Assembly (NCBI GenBank): GCA_009763385.1
Contig: CM019822.1
Span: forward strand, 22,686,842-22,750,841
Source of the DNA: Coix lacryma-jobi var. lacryma-jobi
Lineage: Eukaryota > Streptophyta > Magnoliopsida > Poales > Poaceae
Length of the DNA stretch: 64,000 nucleotides
Direction of reading: 5' to 3'
Each line of letters starts with the position of its first letter. Within the stretch, counting starts at the first letter, position 1. The position numbers were made by a program, and so were the translations under genes. The notes beneath the pieces are model-generated. The model worked only from the letters and a program-made list of their open reading frames with translations. It was not told the DNA's origin and did not search any database. Positions 47,901 through 57,583 of the stretch are shown one piece after another.

Positions 47901-49801
47901 TCAAACCTCAAACAACACAGTTGATGAGGATAAACAGTGAGATATCACACAATGGACTCATTTGCATTTCTGAAATATAAAACATTATTGATAAGTACAA
48001 AGTCATACAGATTATGGTTTCAGTGATTAGTAATAGCCATCGACCTTACAGGGCGGTAAACAGTGAGATTTCCTATAATAGTGGCCTCAAATAAACTGAA
48101 ATACAAGAATCATTAATAAGCCTGGGTTCATACAGATTACAGTTTCCATTAAAAATACAGGCAATGGAGCAATTGACTAATTCTAAATGGATTGAGAAAT
48201 TGCATATAACTGCAGCAACTGCAGAATTCTTTTTAGGAAACAGAACGTGTAGTGACTAATGTACAGATCAAGATACAATGGAAGATTATGGAATATTCCT
48301 ATTAAGTCAACCATCACAAAAATGACTACATCGAAGATGTGTACAAACCATTCAATAGTTGTGAAAAAGAAAAAAAAAAGGAACAAAGATTAGGCTACAA
48401 AAAACAGAATACCTATATGCATGATCTAATACAATTGAAAGAAACTAATCCTGTCATTCAGTATTAACAGAACATAACAATATCCTATATAAATCAACGT
48501 TTAGCGGTTTCAAATATCTCTCAAGATATTGCGTTCTGGGTCGACAAAACATTTTGAGTGTATCTATCACATGATATTTCTCCTAAACATAGCCATAGCC
48601 ATAGAGAATGAAAATGGAATTGAACAAAGAAATACGATGGGCAGCACTTACAGGACTACAGGAACAACAATGAGGAACTTCCTATTACGAGTAAGCTGTT
48701 TGCCATTGTCCATTTGTTCCCACCAAGTCAATGCGTTGTACATTCCCTGGTCATCAGCAAAAGGTGTTCCTTTCTTCCAATGGAAAAAGTGGTATGTGAT
48801 CTGAAAAATAGGATTCGCATTCCAGATGGCAAGTGTTATTTGGACAAAGTTGCTTAGAGAAATGTTTAACAGATAGTACAGGAAAATTCAAGAAACCAAG
48901 AGTCCCAATGAGATCAAATTGCAATGTTATTAACTTATTATTGGTACTATAATGAAGAATTCATCATCTGAGGGAAAAACATACTAAAAGTGGTATGCCA
49001 GAGTACCATTTGTACATATTTGGAAGTTCCTAACCAAGGCAGACTGCTGACAAGCTAACAAAATATGTAGCAACATCATCAATGCTGATATTTGTGTTAT
49101 GTGGCCTTCAGATATTATGAATTTATGAACTTTGCTTGCAAACGATTTGCTTCATCCAACTTCGATCATGTATGCATGAAGTACATTTTTACTCAATTGA
49201 TGTACACAATAACATTTGGTTCTGTTCTTAACTATATGGTCACCACTCTGAACAGAACTAACTAAACTTGAATGCTGAAGTACCCCAAAATTCACATAAG
49301 CTACCTGCCAATGTTCACCTTTACGCACAATTTGCCACAGCAATTCTGCCAGGTGGACGCACCTAAACTAACCCGTATATATTGGCTGTCCTATCAGTCC
49401 AATTGAGGGAGCACGAAGCAAGCTTCCTACTCTAGCATCACCGCATTAACGCCCGCGCTGGGCGGACCGAAGCATTGGCCACAGCCTCTAGAAGAGTTCA
49501 GATCCATGAAGTCACCGCCGGGTCACAATTTCAGCAGCAAATGGGGACCCGGCACGCACATACGAGGCGGGAGGGGGAGGCTTGGGAGTTGAGAGGAATC
49601 GGAAGAGGCGGTTACCGCGAAGTGGAAGAGGTTGACCACGGTCCACGCGGTGCCAGGGGTGCAGCCGAAGACGGAGAGGACGAGGAGCCAGGAGAAGAAG
49701 ACGATGAGGATGTAGGTCGTCCAGACGCCCGGGTACATGAACCACTCGGTGTTCTTGTTCAGATCCGCGGGCGGGAACGCCTGCACGTACAGCTTCGCCA
49801 T
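44967..49801 (-). CDS. ORMDL: ORMDL (orosomucoid-like) protein, regulator of serine palmitoyltransferase
   Basis: Three exons read on the - strand: 49616-49801, 48652-48800 and 44967-45105, with GT-AG junctions and a continuous frame, give 157 residues, the normal ORMDL length. The start MAKLYVQAFPPADLNKNTEW and the blocks MYPGVWTTYI, FFHWKKGTPFADDQGMYNAL, TWWEQMDNGKQLTRNRKF, TDYQQPMLFLNTLAV and NMHKVRIFGIN are diagnostic. The protein has several hydrophobic segments (about 28-48, 51-65, 107-125, 130-145) and sits in the endoplasmic reticulum membrane, where it inhibits serine palmitoyltransferase, the first enzyme of sphingolipid synthesis. Intron 2 is 3.5 kb and stuffed with nested transposons. 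A Helitron ends about 520 bp upstream of the ATG. A run of 17 Gs lies at 49888-49904 in the promoter/5' UTR. Confidence 0.96.
46888..47135 (-). mobile_element. TRIM (miniature LTR retrotransposon), 248 bp, with 5-bp target duplication
   Basis: The element starts TGTTGGA and ends TCCAACA and is flanked on both sides by TGATG (46883-46887, 47136-47140). On the - strand the 5' LTR is 47023-47135 (113 bp). It is followed directly by TGGTATCGAGC (47022-47012), close to the initiator-Met tRNA primer-binding site TGGTATCAGAGC, and then about 87 bp of non-coding interior. The 3' LTR is cut down to its last 37 bp (46888-46924), identical to the 5' copy. No coding capacity. Confidence 0.85.
47205..47567. 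mobile_element. Tourist-type MITE
   Basis: GGGCGTCCTCAATG at the left and CGTTGGGGACGCCC at the right are inverted repeats, with TAA on both sides (47202-47204, 47568-47570). It is 363 bp, non-coding, and inserted in the hAT-like element. Confidence 0.87.
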
Positions 49802-49887
49802 CGCGGTGCTGCCGAGCAATCCCTAATCGCCGGCCGGGCGGCCTCGCGAACCCTTCCGCCCCCGGCGACGGGGGAACGACAGGGCAC

Positions 49888-49904
49888 GGGGGGGGGGGGG
49901 GGGG
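49888..49904 (+). repeat. Homopolymer run of 17 Gs near the ORMDL start
   Basis: The run lies 87-103 bp upstream of the ORMDL ATG and reads as poly-C in the transcript direction. It may be length-variable or a sequencing weak spot. Confidence 0.9.
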
Positions 49905-50429
49905 ACGGGAGCAGCAGCGAGCTGTGTGGTTTCGTGCTCGCGGTCCGCTGTGGCGGCTGCGACGGCTGCGGTGGCTCGATTTATAGGTGCGGGATCGTGG
50001 GGGGACGAGGACGGAGGGGAGCGATGGAGGAGGAGGTGGAGCCGCGCGTTCAAAGATGGAGGCGAAAAATTAACGAGGCGGTGAGAGAGGGACGGGTGAG
50101 ATGGGAAGAAGAGGACGGCGAAGAGGAGCCGGCGCGTGGGATGAGACTGGCGAAGGAAGAAAGGAAAACGCGACGTCGTCACGGAGGAGGACGACTGGGT
50201 CAAAGATGGAGGGAGGCCAGTGATTCTGGGCTCTCATGGGCCGGGCTCAGTTTCGGCCTGTTCGAATAAGTGGCTAGCGCGGGGCCGAGGCAGGCGCATT
50301 GGTAATAGAATTTATTATTATTACTAGGAAGCATACCCGTGCGTTCCTACGAGACAACTAATCTTTTATACTAAAAACATATAGATCGTATGATAAGATA
50401 GTAATATTATGACCGACGTTAAAGAGACA

Positions 50430-52600
50430 TTTAATCCAATTTTCTATAGCTACACTTATTTAAACCCACTAATTTATTTTCCCTTAAAGACAGGTAAAAT
50501 AAAATGATATAAACCTGATATAAAACTATGCTCGGCAATATGTTCAGCAAAGCAACTCTGCTGAAGTTGCTATTGGATTTCGTTTAGAGCTTATCTTCGT
50601 AGCACTATAAACACGGAACGGTCCATCAATTCTTATTCCAAAAAGAACAAGCAAGCATTGATGTAACTTCTCAAGATGCCATAATGCCATTCAACAACAA
50701 TTTTGTACAATTGATTTCAGTCAGGGAGAATGAACATCAGGTAGGAGACAAAGTGCCTGCATTCCCAAACAGTCATTATATTCAAAGAAAGCTGCAAACT
50801 ATACCTACACAACCTATAAACGTCTACCCATTTAATGATAATGCAAAGAAATTTCTTCAGAGTCCAGTAATCTGACCTCTTTATCACCCAAATCACATAC
50901 CTCAACCTTAAACAAAACAAAGCACAAAGTAAATGTACATAGTAGCCAACTAAGGAGGCTAATAAACTTAGATACGCAAAATAATAGATGTACATTGATT
51001 CTTGTCCTGATTGCCAGAGTAAGGGTATGAAAAATAGTGGACCAAATCAATAGATTGTACAATAATCATGACCTAGTTCTTTATGATAGCATAAGATTTT
51101 TATCTAGAACACACTTTGGTAGCTTGTTTGCTTCTTAGGAGAACTCTAGCGCATATGCACATGGAAGGAGTAAGCATCAAGTTAACAGGAACACTAATAA
51201 TTTACAAAAAAAAGGGAAAGGGGCAGGTGAAGAAATTCTTTACTCCTTGGATTCGAGAGAACATGTCCTAGAAAACACGAGGCACAACACAACGCCTAGA
51301 TCAACATGCTCAGAGCCACTGTCAACCATGGCATCCAGAGAACCCCACATGGTTTGTCTTCCTGGTGCCACTCTAGTAGCATTGGACACACACAAACATC
51401 AGAAACAAGAACAGAGAAGCAGATAGCACAAAAGGATTGCATGAATTAGTAGTGCTTGGCCATAGCAGCAAGTTGTGTTAGACCAAACCATTTACTTATA
51501 CAGATAAAACAAAAGAAAGCCCAAAAAAAATATTCCCGTACTGAACTACTCTAGGAAGCCATCTACAACACATTATTGAACTGGGATACAGGAACCACAA
51601 AAAATATTATTTTTTTAATGGATCACGAACTGTAACTTTTCTATAAAGAACAACAAACAAAGAACTAACCAAATCAAAGTATCATTCTTATTACCTTACC
51701 ATGTGAAGTGCCGACTAACCAATGAAGAGGCTAATTAGAGAATTCTTAATCAATAAAAATCATCCAATCATTAAATTAACAAATTTTCAAATTATTTTCT
51801 TATTGTAGCCAATTTTGAATTTGAAATAGGATGTACTATTTTTTTGTGGCAATCACACTCCGATGATGCACCTAATAAATAATGTGTTTCTAAACATAAG
51901 CTATTTGCTGTTGATGAAGTGGGCATAATTTTTTGTTCGATCTCTATGGAAAATTAAATCATTAGAGTGTCTAAGACCCATGTCAATAGGATTAGTCACA
52001 CATCAAGGTGACTGAGATTTGGCTAGCAGCACAATCACCATGTGTAAGAACAGAGAAGCAAACCAATGGATGGATTGATAATATGTTGTATGTACCGAAA
52101 AATCTGGTACCTAACTCAACAATTCATCTCTCAGTTAACCTGAATGTTAGGTAATCAATGCAAGCAATAGGAGAAAACTTTATAAGCTTCTGAGGTTACC
52201 TTCATGGAGGAGAGGTCAAGATGCCATCTATGGATAGCTTGCTGGGCAGTGGTATACTGGTATGCATAGGACCAAGAGGAGAATGGTTACAGGTGTTCAG
52301 CTTGGTGTAGGCGATCGTGTAGCACAAGCTTTCAGAAACTCTTGACCTGGACAATCCCAAGCAACGTGCAGATGGCAATATGACATAGCTATACTGCAAA
52401 GGGTTTCATATCACAAGGTAACGTAACATGCAAGAAATAACAAAATCAGTTCATATGAACATGCAAGGTAGCATCATAACACATGGTATATTGGAGCTTG
52501 TGTATTGGAATGGAATCTCCTAGACCTTTTGAGTGTTGTTAAGAACCTTGACTCAACCTAATGGACTATATCAGTAAAGCTTAAGCAAGTATAGCAATGA
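50430..52600. other. Helitron interior without a recognised gene
   Basis: AT-rich DNA between the Helitron 3' end and the captured exon. Short - strand frames (for example 52202-52399) may be untranslated parts of the captured transcript, but I recognise no protein domain in them. Confidence 0.35.
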
Positions 52601-52686
52601 GCAATGGCATGTTTGTTTCAGCTAGGGACTCTGAAAAACAACTTGTAGATTGTGAAAAGTTCTGGATCGTAGGCAGCAAGACTGAC

Positions 52687-52803
52687 CTTGCAGTGAAGTC
52701 CAAAGGGGCTCTACAAACTTTGAAAACTCCATCTCGTCAAGCACCTTGAGGACATCATCAGCACTGATGGTCTGCCTCTGATTCCTTGCACACAACATTG
52801 GTA
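52687..52803 (-). pseudogene. Captured exon of a DNA polymerase epsilon subunit 3 / DPB4-like histone-fold protein, frameshifted
   Basis: With an AG acceptor at 52804-52805 and a GT donor after 52687 (CTGCAAG|GTCAGT), this 117-bp exon encodes RQTISADDVLKVLDEMEF and SKFVEPLWTSLQ, the end of the histone fold of POLE3/Dpb4 (NF-YB-related). The first part reads in another frame (TNVVCKES), because two bases are missing between the codons for Ser and Arg where family members have Lys. The exon is intron-bounded, so it came from genomic DNA and not from a cDNA. No neighbouring exons of the protein were found. The coding meaning is lost. Confidence 0.72.
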
Positions 52804-53341
52804 CTGCAAACAAAATAGTCATTGTATTATTATCCCGGATGCTTTAAGAAGGAAGAGCCAATTATACTAACTTGGAAGACCATTTTCCAACTGAAAACAA
52901 TCAAGAGCCTCCAGGTTGGAATACACAAGAACCCTTTCTTCAAAAAGTTAGATTTCAAACATTCTCCTTTCCATACCCCTTTCTACTTAAAGGTGAGCAA
53001 ATATTGTTATCAGAAAAAAACTCACTGCCAGTTATTACATTAAAATACATCACATGTATTACTTGGAGCTTTGTTTGATGGAAGCATCTACAGTTCTGCA
53101 GAAAATACTCAGGATTCGATTGGATAAGATATTTTATACGTCACTATTGTTCAACAAAATGGTATTATTAGTCTATCAGATTACTGGCATTCTCTTCCAC
53201 GAGTTCCTAACTCTGAATCCAAGCAGCCTAACAGAGCATAAGAATCATAGAGTGGAGGGATGGAGGAGTGCCCGAACCTTGATGCACGGCGCACGGTGGT
53301 TGCATCCTCCGGGAGCCACGGGGCGCCGTGCGGGGTGCGCG

Positions 53342-53800
53342 GCGCAGGCGTCCGGGTCAGGCCGGGCGAGGCGAGCAGGAGGAGGTGGTGGGGCGGAGAT
53401 GGCAGCGTGGCTGTCGCGGGCGTCCGCGTGCCCTCCGGTAGCCGCGGGCGCCGAGCGCGGCGGGCGCGTCCTACTGGAACAGCGGGCGACGGGCGAAGCG
53501 TGTGGGGGCGCGCGGTGCGGGCGTCCGGGTCCGACCAAGCGAGGAGAGCAAGAGGGGGCACCGGGTGAGGAGGTGGGGGGCGGTGCCGAGCATAGAGGTG
53601 GTGGGGCGACGGGGGCGGCGTGGGTGAGGGGGGTAGCGGCGCAGGCGTCCAAATCCCGGCCAGGCGAGGCGATCAGGTAGAGGCACCAGGCGAGCAGGTG
53701 GTGAGGCGACATCTGGGCGAGCGTCTGGGTCCAGGACGGGCGAGCGCGAGCTGGTGGGGGCGGCGCCGGGCGCGAAGGCGGTGGGGGCGTCACGGGCGTC
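53342..53800. repeat. GC-rich imperfect tandem repeats near the Helitron 5' end
   Basis: The phrase GCGTCCGGGTCaGGCCGGGC with a following GAGGCGAGCAG recurs in degraded form at about 53345, 53521, 53645 and 53721, with GGTGGTGGGG-type spacers. The long frames on both strands here result from this composition. Confidence 0.6.
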
Positions 53801-54432
53801 GGGGCAGTGGGGGCGTCGCGGGCGTCACATGCACCGGGGGAGAGGAGTTGGTGGGGGCGACAGGGTCGTGGCGAGATGACGGTTTTAGCGAAGAAGATTT
53901 AGCGCCGGATGAAGCCAGAGCGGGGCGATTACGATGACCTCCGGGTCTTTTTAGGTGTAAGATTATTATTATTATTAGATTTTTTTTTAAAAAAAATAAT
54001 TAGTCCCAAAATAAATAAATTAATTAACACTCCCATGCTAATTCATATGTACTCCCTCCATACCTCAATTACCTGTTGTCCTGGGCCATGGGCATGTTTT
54101 CAGATTACCTGTCGTTCTACGCTTTCAAAGTAAAATTGGACTCGTTTGCCCCTAGCCTGGAGGAGTAAGATAAGGGGGGAGATCCTCAGTAGTGGTGACC
54201 CTTTTACTCTTCCACTGACTTATATATATGTACCGAATGCTCATACGGGAAAGTGAACTCCTGGGTCTGGAACCAGGGGGTTGCTCCGAGAAAAAATCCT
54301 TTCTTTCTCGTCCACTCTAGGGGGTGCGGACACACCTGTGCGGATTACAGGTGACGGTTACAAGAATGGCGGGGAAGTGAAGAGTACCCGACGACATTCA
54401 GGGATGAATGTAGACCCATCGGGCAGGGATAA

Positions 54433-55365
54433 TCATTCCGGTCCTGGGAGAGGTGGCGACACCAGTCTGAGCTGAGGGAAGCCAGCCAATTGAAGAGAGG
54501 TCGTCACCGCCTGCAGCCTTTTATACTCCGCCGAGAGCTTGCCGCCGCCTGCAGCCTCTTCTACGCCGCAGCGCTTGCCATGGATCGCAACTCGGACGAG
54601 GTACTCGCGGGCTCGGACAAGGTGTTCGCGGTCACGTCGGACTCCGAGATCACGCCGAACTCCGAGATCATCCACTTTCAAATGAGAAGGAGCATTGTCT
54701 TGTTGTATAAAAATCGGCTTGTTCAAATCTTCTCTTGGCCACTTTGCTCTAATTGCAGGCAACACTTTATTCATCATGAAATCTCTTATTACATCCCTTG
54801 TAATAGATGGAATTGGCTTGATTACTTGTTCACCACGAAGTCGATTTTGGCTACCCCTAATAGCTTGTTCAAAAGTGACTAGTGGAAAGCAACCTATTTT
54901 GCCATCAAACACACATTCTCCATATCTAAATCTTGGTCGAGCACATACACACAAGAACATGATTCTAGGGATGTAGTTCTTGTTCTTGCATGTGCGATGT
55001 GGTTCATCTTCCTCGGGTAGCAAGTAGTATCTCTCGGACTTTTGAGAAAGATAGAACCACTTCTCATCAATAAACACAAAGTCAAAAAGATCCTTAAACT
55101 TTGGATCATCGACCAATCCTTGGTCAATCATGCCAATGCACCACTTCAACCTAGTCTTCTTGTTAGCCTCGGTGAGGTAAGGTTTTATGCTACTAGAGCG
55201 GCGCCTAAGCAAACCTTTTTTCAAATACCTTTGTATTCTAGATTTGCTAATTCCAAGTCTACTAGACAAATCAAGATGCTTTGCTTTACGACCACATCTA
55301 CCCTTCCTTTGACTAGCAACCACAACGGGAATGTTATGAGCAAGTTGAGTTTGCTTAAAAAACAA
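54433..55365 (-). pseudogene. Mariner-like transposase, both ends damaged
   Basis: The 310-codon frame carries RCGRKAKHLDLSSRLGISKS (an HTH region with an internal deletion), the GLLRRRSSSIKPYLTEANKK block and the first catalytic aspartate in VFIDEKWFY (Asp100). It continues with LLPEEDEPHRTCKNKNYIP and FDGKIGCFPLV, then the second aspartate in IFIQQDNAPSH (Asp223). Plant mariner-like enzymes use DD39D. After LKVDD (about residue 233) similarity stops abruptly and GVRRDLGVRRD-type text follows to the stop, so the third aspartate near 263 and the C-terminus are missing. The N-terminus also lacks the usual first 80 or so residues. The protein should be inactive for cutting. The replacement sequence (54433-54670) is GC-richer than the rest. 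Confidence 0.85.
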
Positions 55366-55391
55366 GTGTCATGCAAGTGGATCAGACCAAC

Positions 55392-55475
55392 AAAAAACAA
55401 GTGGTTGTGGGGGCTCGAACCGTCGAGCTCCGGCCTAGGGCGTCGTGCGCCCACCACTCAAACTACGCAAGTTTG
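55392..55475 (-). other. tRNA-like segment with A box, B box and T6 run inside the mariner-like element
   Basis: On the - strand TAGTTTGAGTGGTGG (A-box-like) is followed by GGGCG-CACGA-CGCCC, a possible hairpin. About 40 bases on comes CGGTTCGAGCCC (B box), and then TTGTTTTTTG with six Ts. It lies just upstream of the transposase frame in the same orientation. The T-arm stem is imperfect and no full cloverleaf is seen. Confidence 0.5.
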
Positions 55476-55598
55476 ATGTCAAAGCACAACCTGAGCGCTA
55501 TTTAATAAGGGCAAAGTAGGAAAAATACCATCTAATTAATGACTCCTTGGTAAGCACAATCATGTCCTAAATGACAGATAATTTGGGTATGGAGGGAG

Positions 55599-56253
55599 TA
55601 CAAGTGAACGGATGGAATTTTCCTTGCTGTTGATTTTGACGCTTTTTAAGAAATAAAAAAAATCAATAAGAACTAGGATCAAGATTTTAGAGAACGATTG
55701 ATCTACTGTACAACTTTATATTTTAAATAAATTTTATGAAATAATACATCATTCTTAGATTTGAGCCGAGGGATCGATCATTAGTTGTTTAACCGTCAAC
55801 CCAGTCGCCCAGGCTAGTCACTAGTGTCATCAAGAACTCGAGGCTGCTCCGCCTCTTCTGCTAGCCAACGCAGTCAACCGTAACCGGTTGTCGGTTGATA
55901 GAGTCAAGAAGGGCCAGCTGCCAGCGACACTCAAAATATGTAGGGCTTGTCGTTCCATATCGGTGGGACGGACTATGGAGATGGAGACGAATATAGGTCA
56001 ATTTCTGGACCGGTTCCTCGATTGACTACTGCCACCAGGATTGGTTTGCAGTTTGCACGACAGGAATTGACAGACGTGCTTGGAGACAGTTCCAGAAATG
56101 CGACTGTTTACGGCTTATTCATTCTACCATCTCTTTATTTTCGGCCATTTGGATCGTTTCAGTGTCGAGCCATGAAGCGTTATGCTCAACTTGAAGCATC
56201 TCAGTTCGTAAATTAAAATACAGTACAGAGTCCGTTTTTTTTTCTTCCGGCCA
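55599..56253. other. Intergenic, nothing recognised
   Basis: Short frames only; no conserved motif or element end. Confidence 0.4.
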
Positions 56254-56466
56254 TGTTTAGATGTCTTCAAACTATCAACTTTTTTTCACTCTCTCTCCAT
56301 CACATCACCATCACATCAATGTTTGGACGCAAGCATGGAGCATTAAATGTTGGTAAAATAAATAACTAATTGTACTTTTAATATGTACATGTCGAGACGA
56401 ATCTTTTGAGCCTAGTTGATCCATATTCGGATAAAGTTTGTCAAATAACAACGAAAGTATTACAGT
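56254..56466 (+). mobile_element. Degraded copy of the CTTGTTTAG-ended MITE
   Basis: GGCCATGTTTAGATGTC at the left and the body GTCGAGACGAATCTTTTGAG, GTTTGTCAAATAACAACGAA match the element at 32934. The right terminus is lost after TATTACAG. Confidence 0.65.
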
Positions 56467-57103
56467 TGAGAAAAAATCTCACTTTCCCCCCGAGATCCGA
56501 CTCCTACATTTTAGGATGCAAATCCAGGCGTTCAGCTTTTACGTTTGCACCAAATAATGTGTTGTTACAGCGCCGATGCCGTCGATCGAGCCTGTTTGGT
56601 TCTCTTCTCTACCTAGCCTGCATCGCATCTAGTGTCCACACTGCCGCTCACCAGGCTAGACCATGCAAGTCACTGATGTTTGGTTGTCATGCTCTGCAGC
56701 GCTAGGATCCCGAAAGCAGTCAACAGCTACCGAAGAGAGGATTAGGATGGTTATTGTAACAAACTCTTGCCTTTGCCTGCAAGCATTCTTCGATTCCCTG
56801 CCTATGCCTGATTTTTTTTTACATTTTAGCCCCTTTTTTGAAAGTTTTTCGTAAATACGTCTTTGGCTTTATCCTTTCATAATATAGACTCTAAGATCGG
56901 CGCCATCACTATTGGTGACGAGTTAACACGTTACGACGCCAACGGTTGACGCCGAGGTTCGTGAGGGTGGCGTCTATGTGTCGCTGATATGGAGAACCTC
57001 AACGTCGTAGATCTTGGCGCCGAGTTGAGTTTCAAATTGAATAAGTACAGTTGTTACGAGCATTATGCAACTATCCCATCATGATTCAGATGGTTAGCAA
57101 GTA

Positions 57104-57583
57104 CTCCATCCGTCCCAAAATAAATGCAATTCTAGAGTTCAAAATTTGTCCTAAAATAAATGCAACTCTACACATAAGACAAAGCAATTCTATTTGTTTT
57201 TTTTGCATTTTTTTCATTTTCCAAAACGCAATAATTGCAACTTTACAGGGGCATTTTGGTACTCCCTCTATCCCTGAAAGATCAATTCCTAAAATCCGTG
57301 TCGGTCAAACTTTTTTAACTTTAACTAACTTTATAGAAAAGAGTAATAACATCTATGATATAAAATAGACACATTATAAAAATATATCCTATGGTATATA
57401 TAATGATATGAATTTGGTACCATCAATCTTGATAGTTTTTCTAGACATTCGGTTAAAGTTTAAAAGGTTTGACTTAAGACAACTCTCGGAATTGATTTTT
57501 TCAGAGACAGAGAGAGTAATTTTATTAGGGTCTTGGTAACCGTACTTAGTCCTAGAATTGTATTTATTTTGGAACTGAGGGAG
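57104..57583. mobile_element. Stowaway-type MITE (outer of a nested pair)
   Basis: CTCCATCCGTCCCAAAATAA at the left and TTATTTTGGAACTGAGGGAG at the right are inverted repeats with TA on both sides. It carries a second copy of CCTAAAATAAATGCAACTCT near its left end and hosts another Stowaway. Confidence 0.8.
57262..57516. mobile_element. Stowaway-type MITE (inner)
   Basis: CTCCCTCTATCCCTGAAAGA with TCAATTCC at the left and GGAATTGATTTTTTCAGAGA with CAGAGAGAG at the right are inverted repeats, flanked by TA (57260-57261, 57517-57518). It is 255 bp and inserted in the outer Stowaway. Confidence 0.8.

Larger units (their letters stand above)
50324..53979 (-). mobile_element. Non-autonomous Helitron with a captured gene fragment
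   Basis: On the - strand the 5' end reads A|TCTAATAATAATAATAATC at 53979. The 3' end reads ACGCACGGGTATGCTTCCTAG|T at 50324, with a short CGT...ACG stem before it. A|TC...CTAG|T and the GCACGGG word near the end fit grass Helitrons, and the same word occurs in the Helitron ending at 26338. The 3.66-kb body has no Rep/helicase but contains a histone-fold exon on the same strand and a GC-rich repeat block near the 5' end. It sits just upstream of ORMDL. Confidence 0.65.
54052..55598 (-). mobile_element. Mariner-like element (Osmar type) with Stowaway-like ends
   Basis: The ends CTCCCTCCATACCTCAATTA and, reversed, CTCCCTCCATACCCAAATTA are inverted repeats of about 30 bp with TA on both sides (54050-54051, 55599-55600). 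A transposase frame lies between them on the - strand. The termini share the CTCCCTCC core with the Stowaway MITEs of this window, matching the known relation of Osmar-like elements to Stowaways. Confidence 0.88.

Noticed and set aside
49475..50269. Open + strand frame of 264 codons
   Set aside because: It is antisense to ORMDL exon 1 and its GC-rich upstream region. The - strand frame has full family similarity and splice sites, and this one has none.
53054..53793. Long overlapping frames on both strands near the Helitron 5' end
   Set aside because: They arise from GC-rich imperfect repeats. No conserved domain is visible and the + strand frame starts in AT-rich DNA.
55392..55475. Functional tRNA gene on the - strand
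   Set aside because: The B box and T-run are good, but the T-arm stem is mismatched and no acceptor stem can be drawn, so it is recorded only as tRNA-like.
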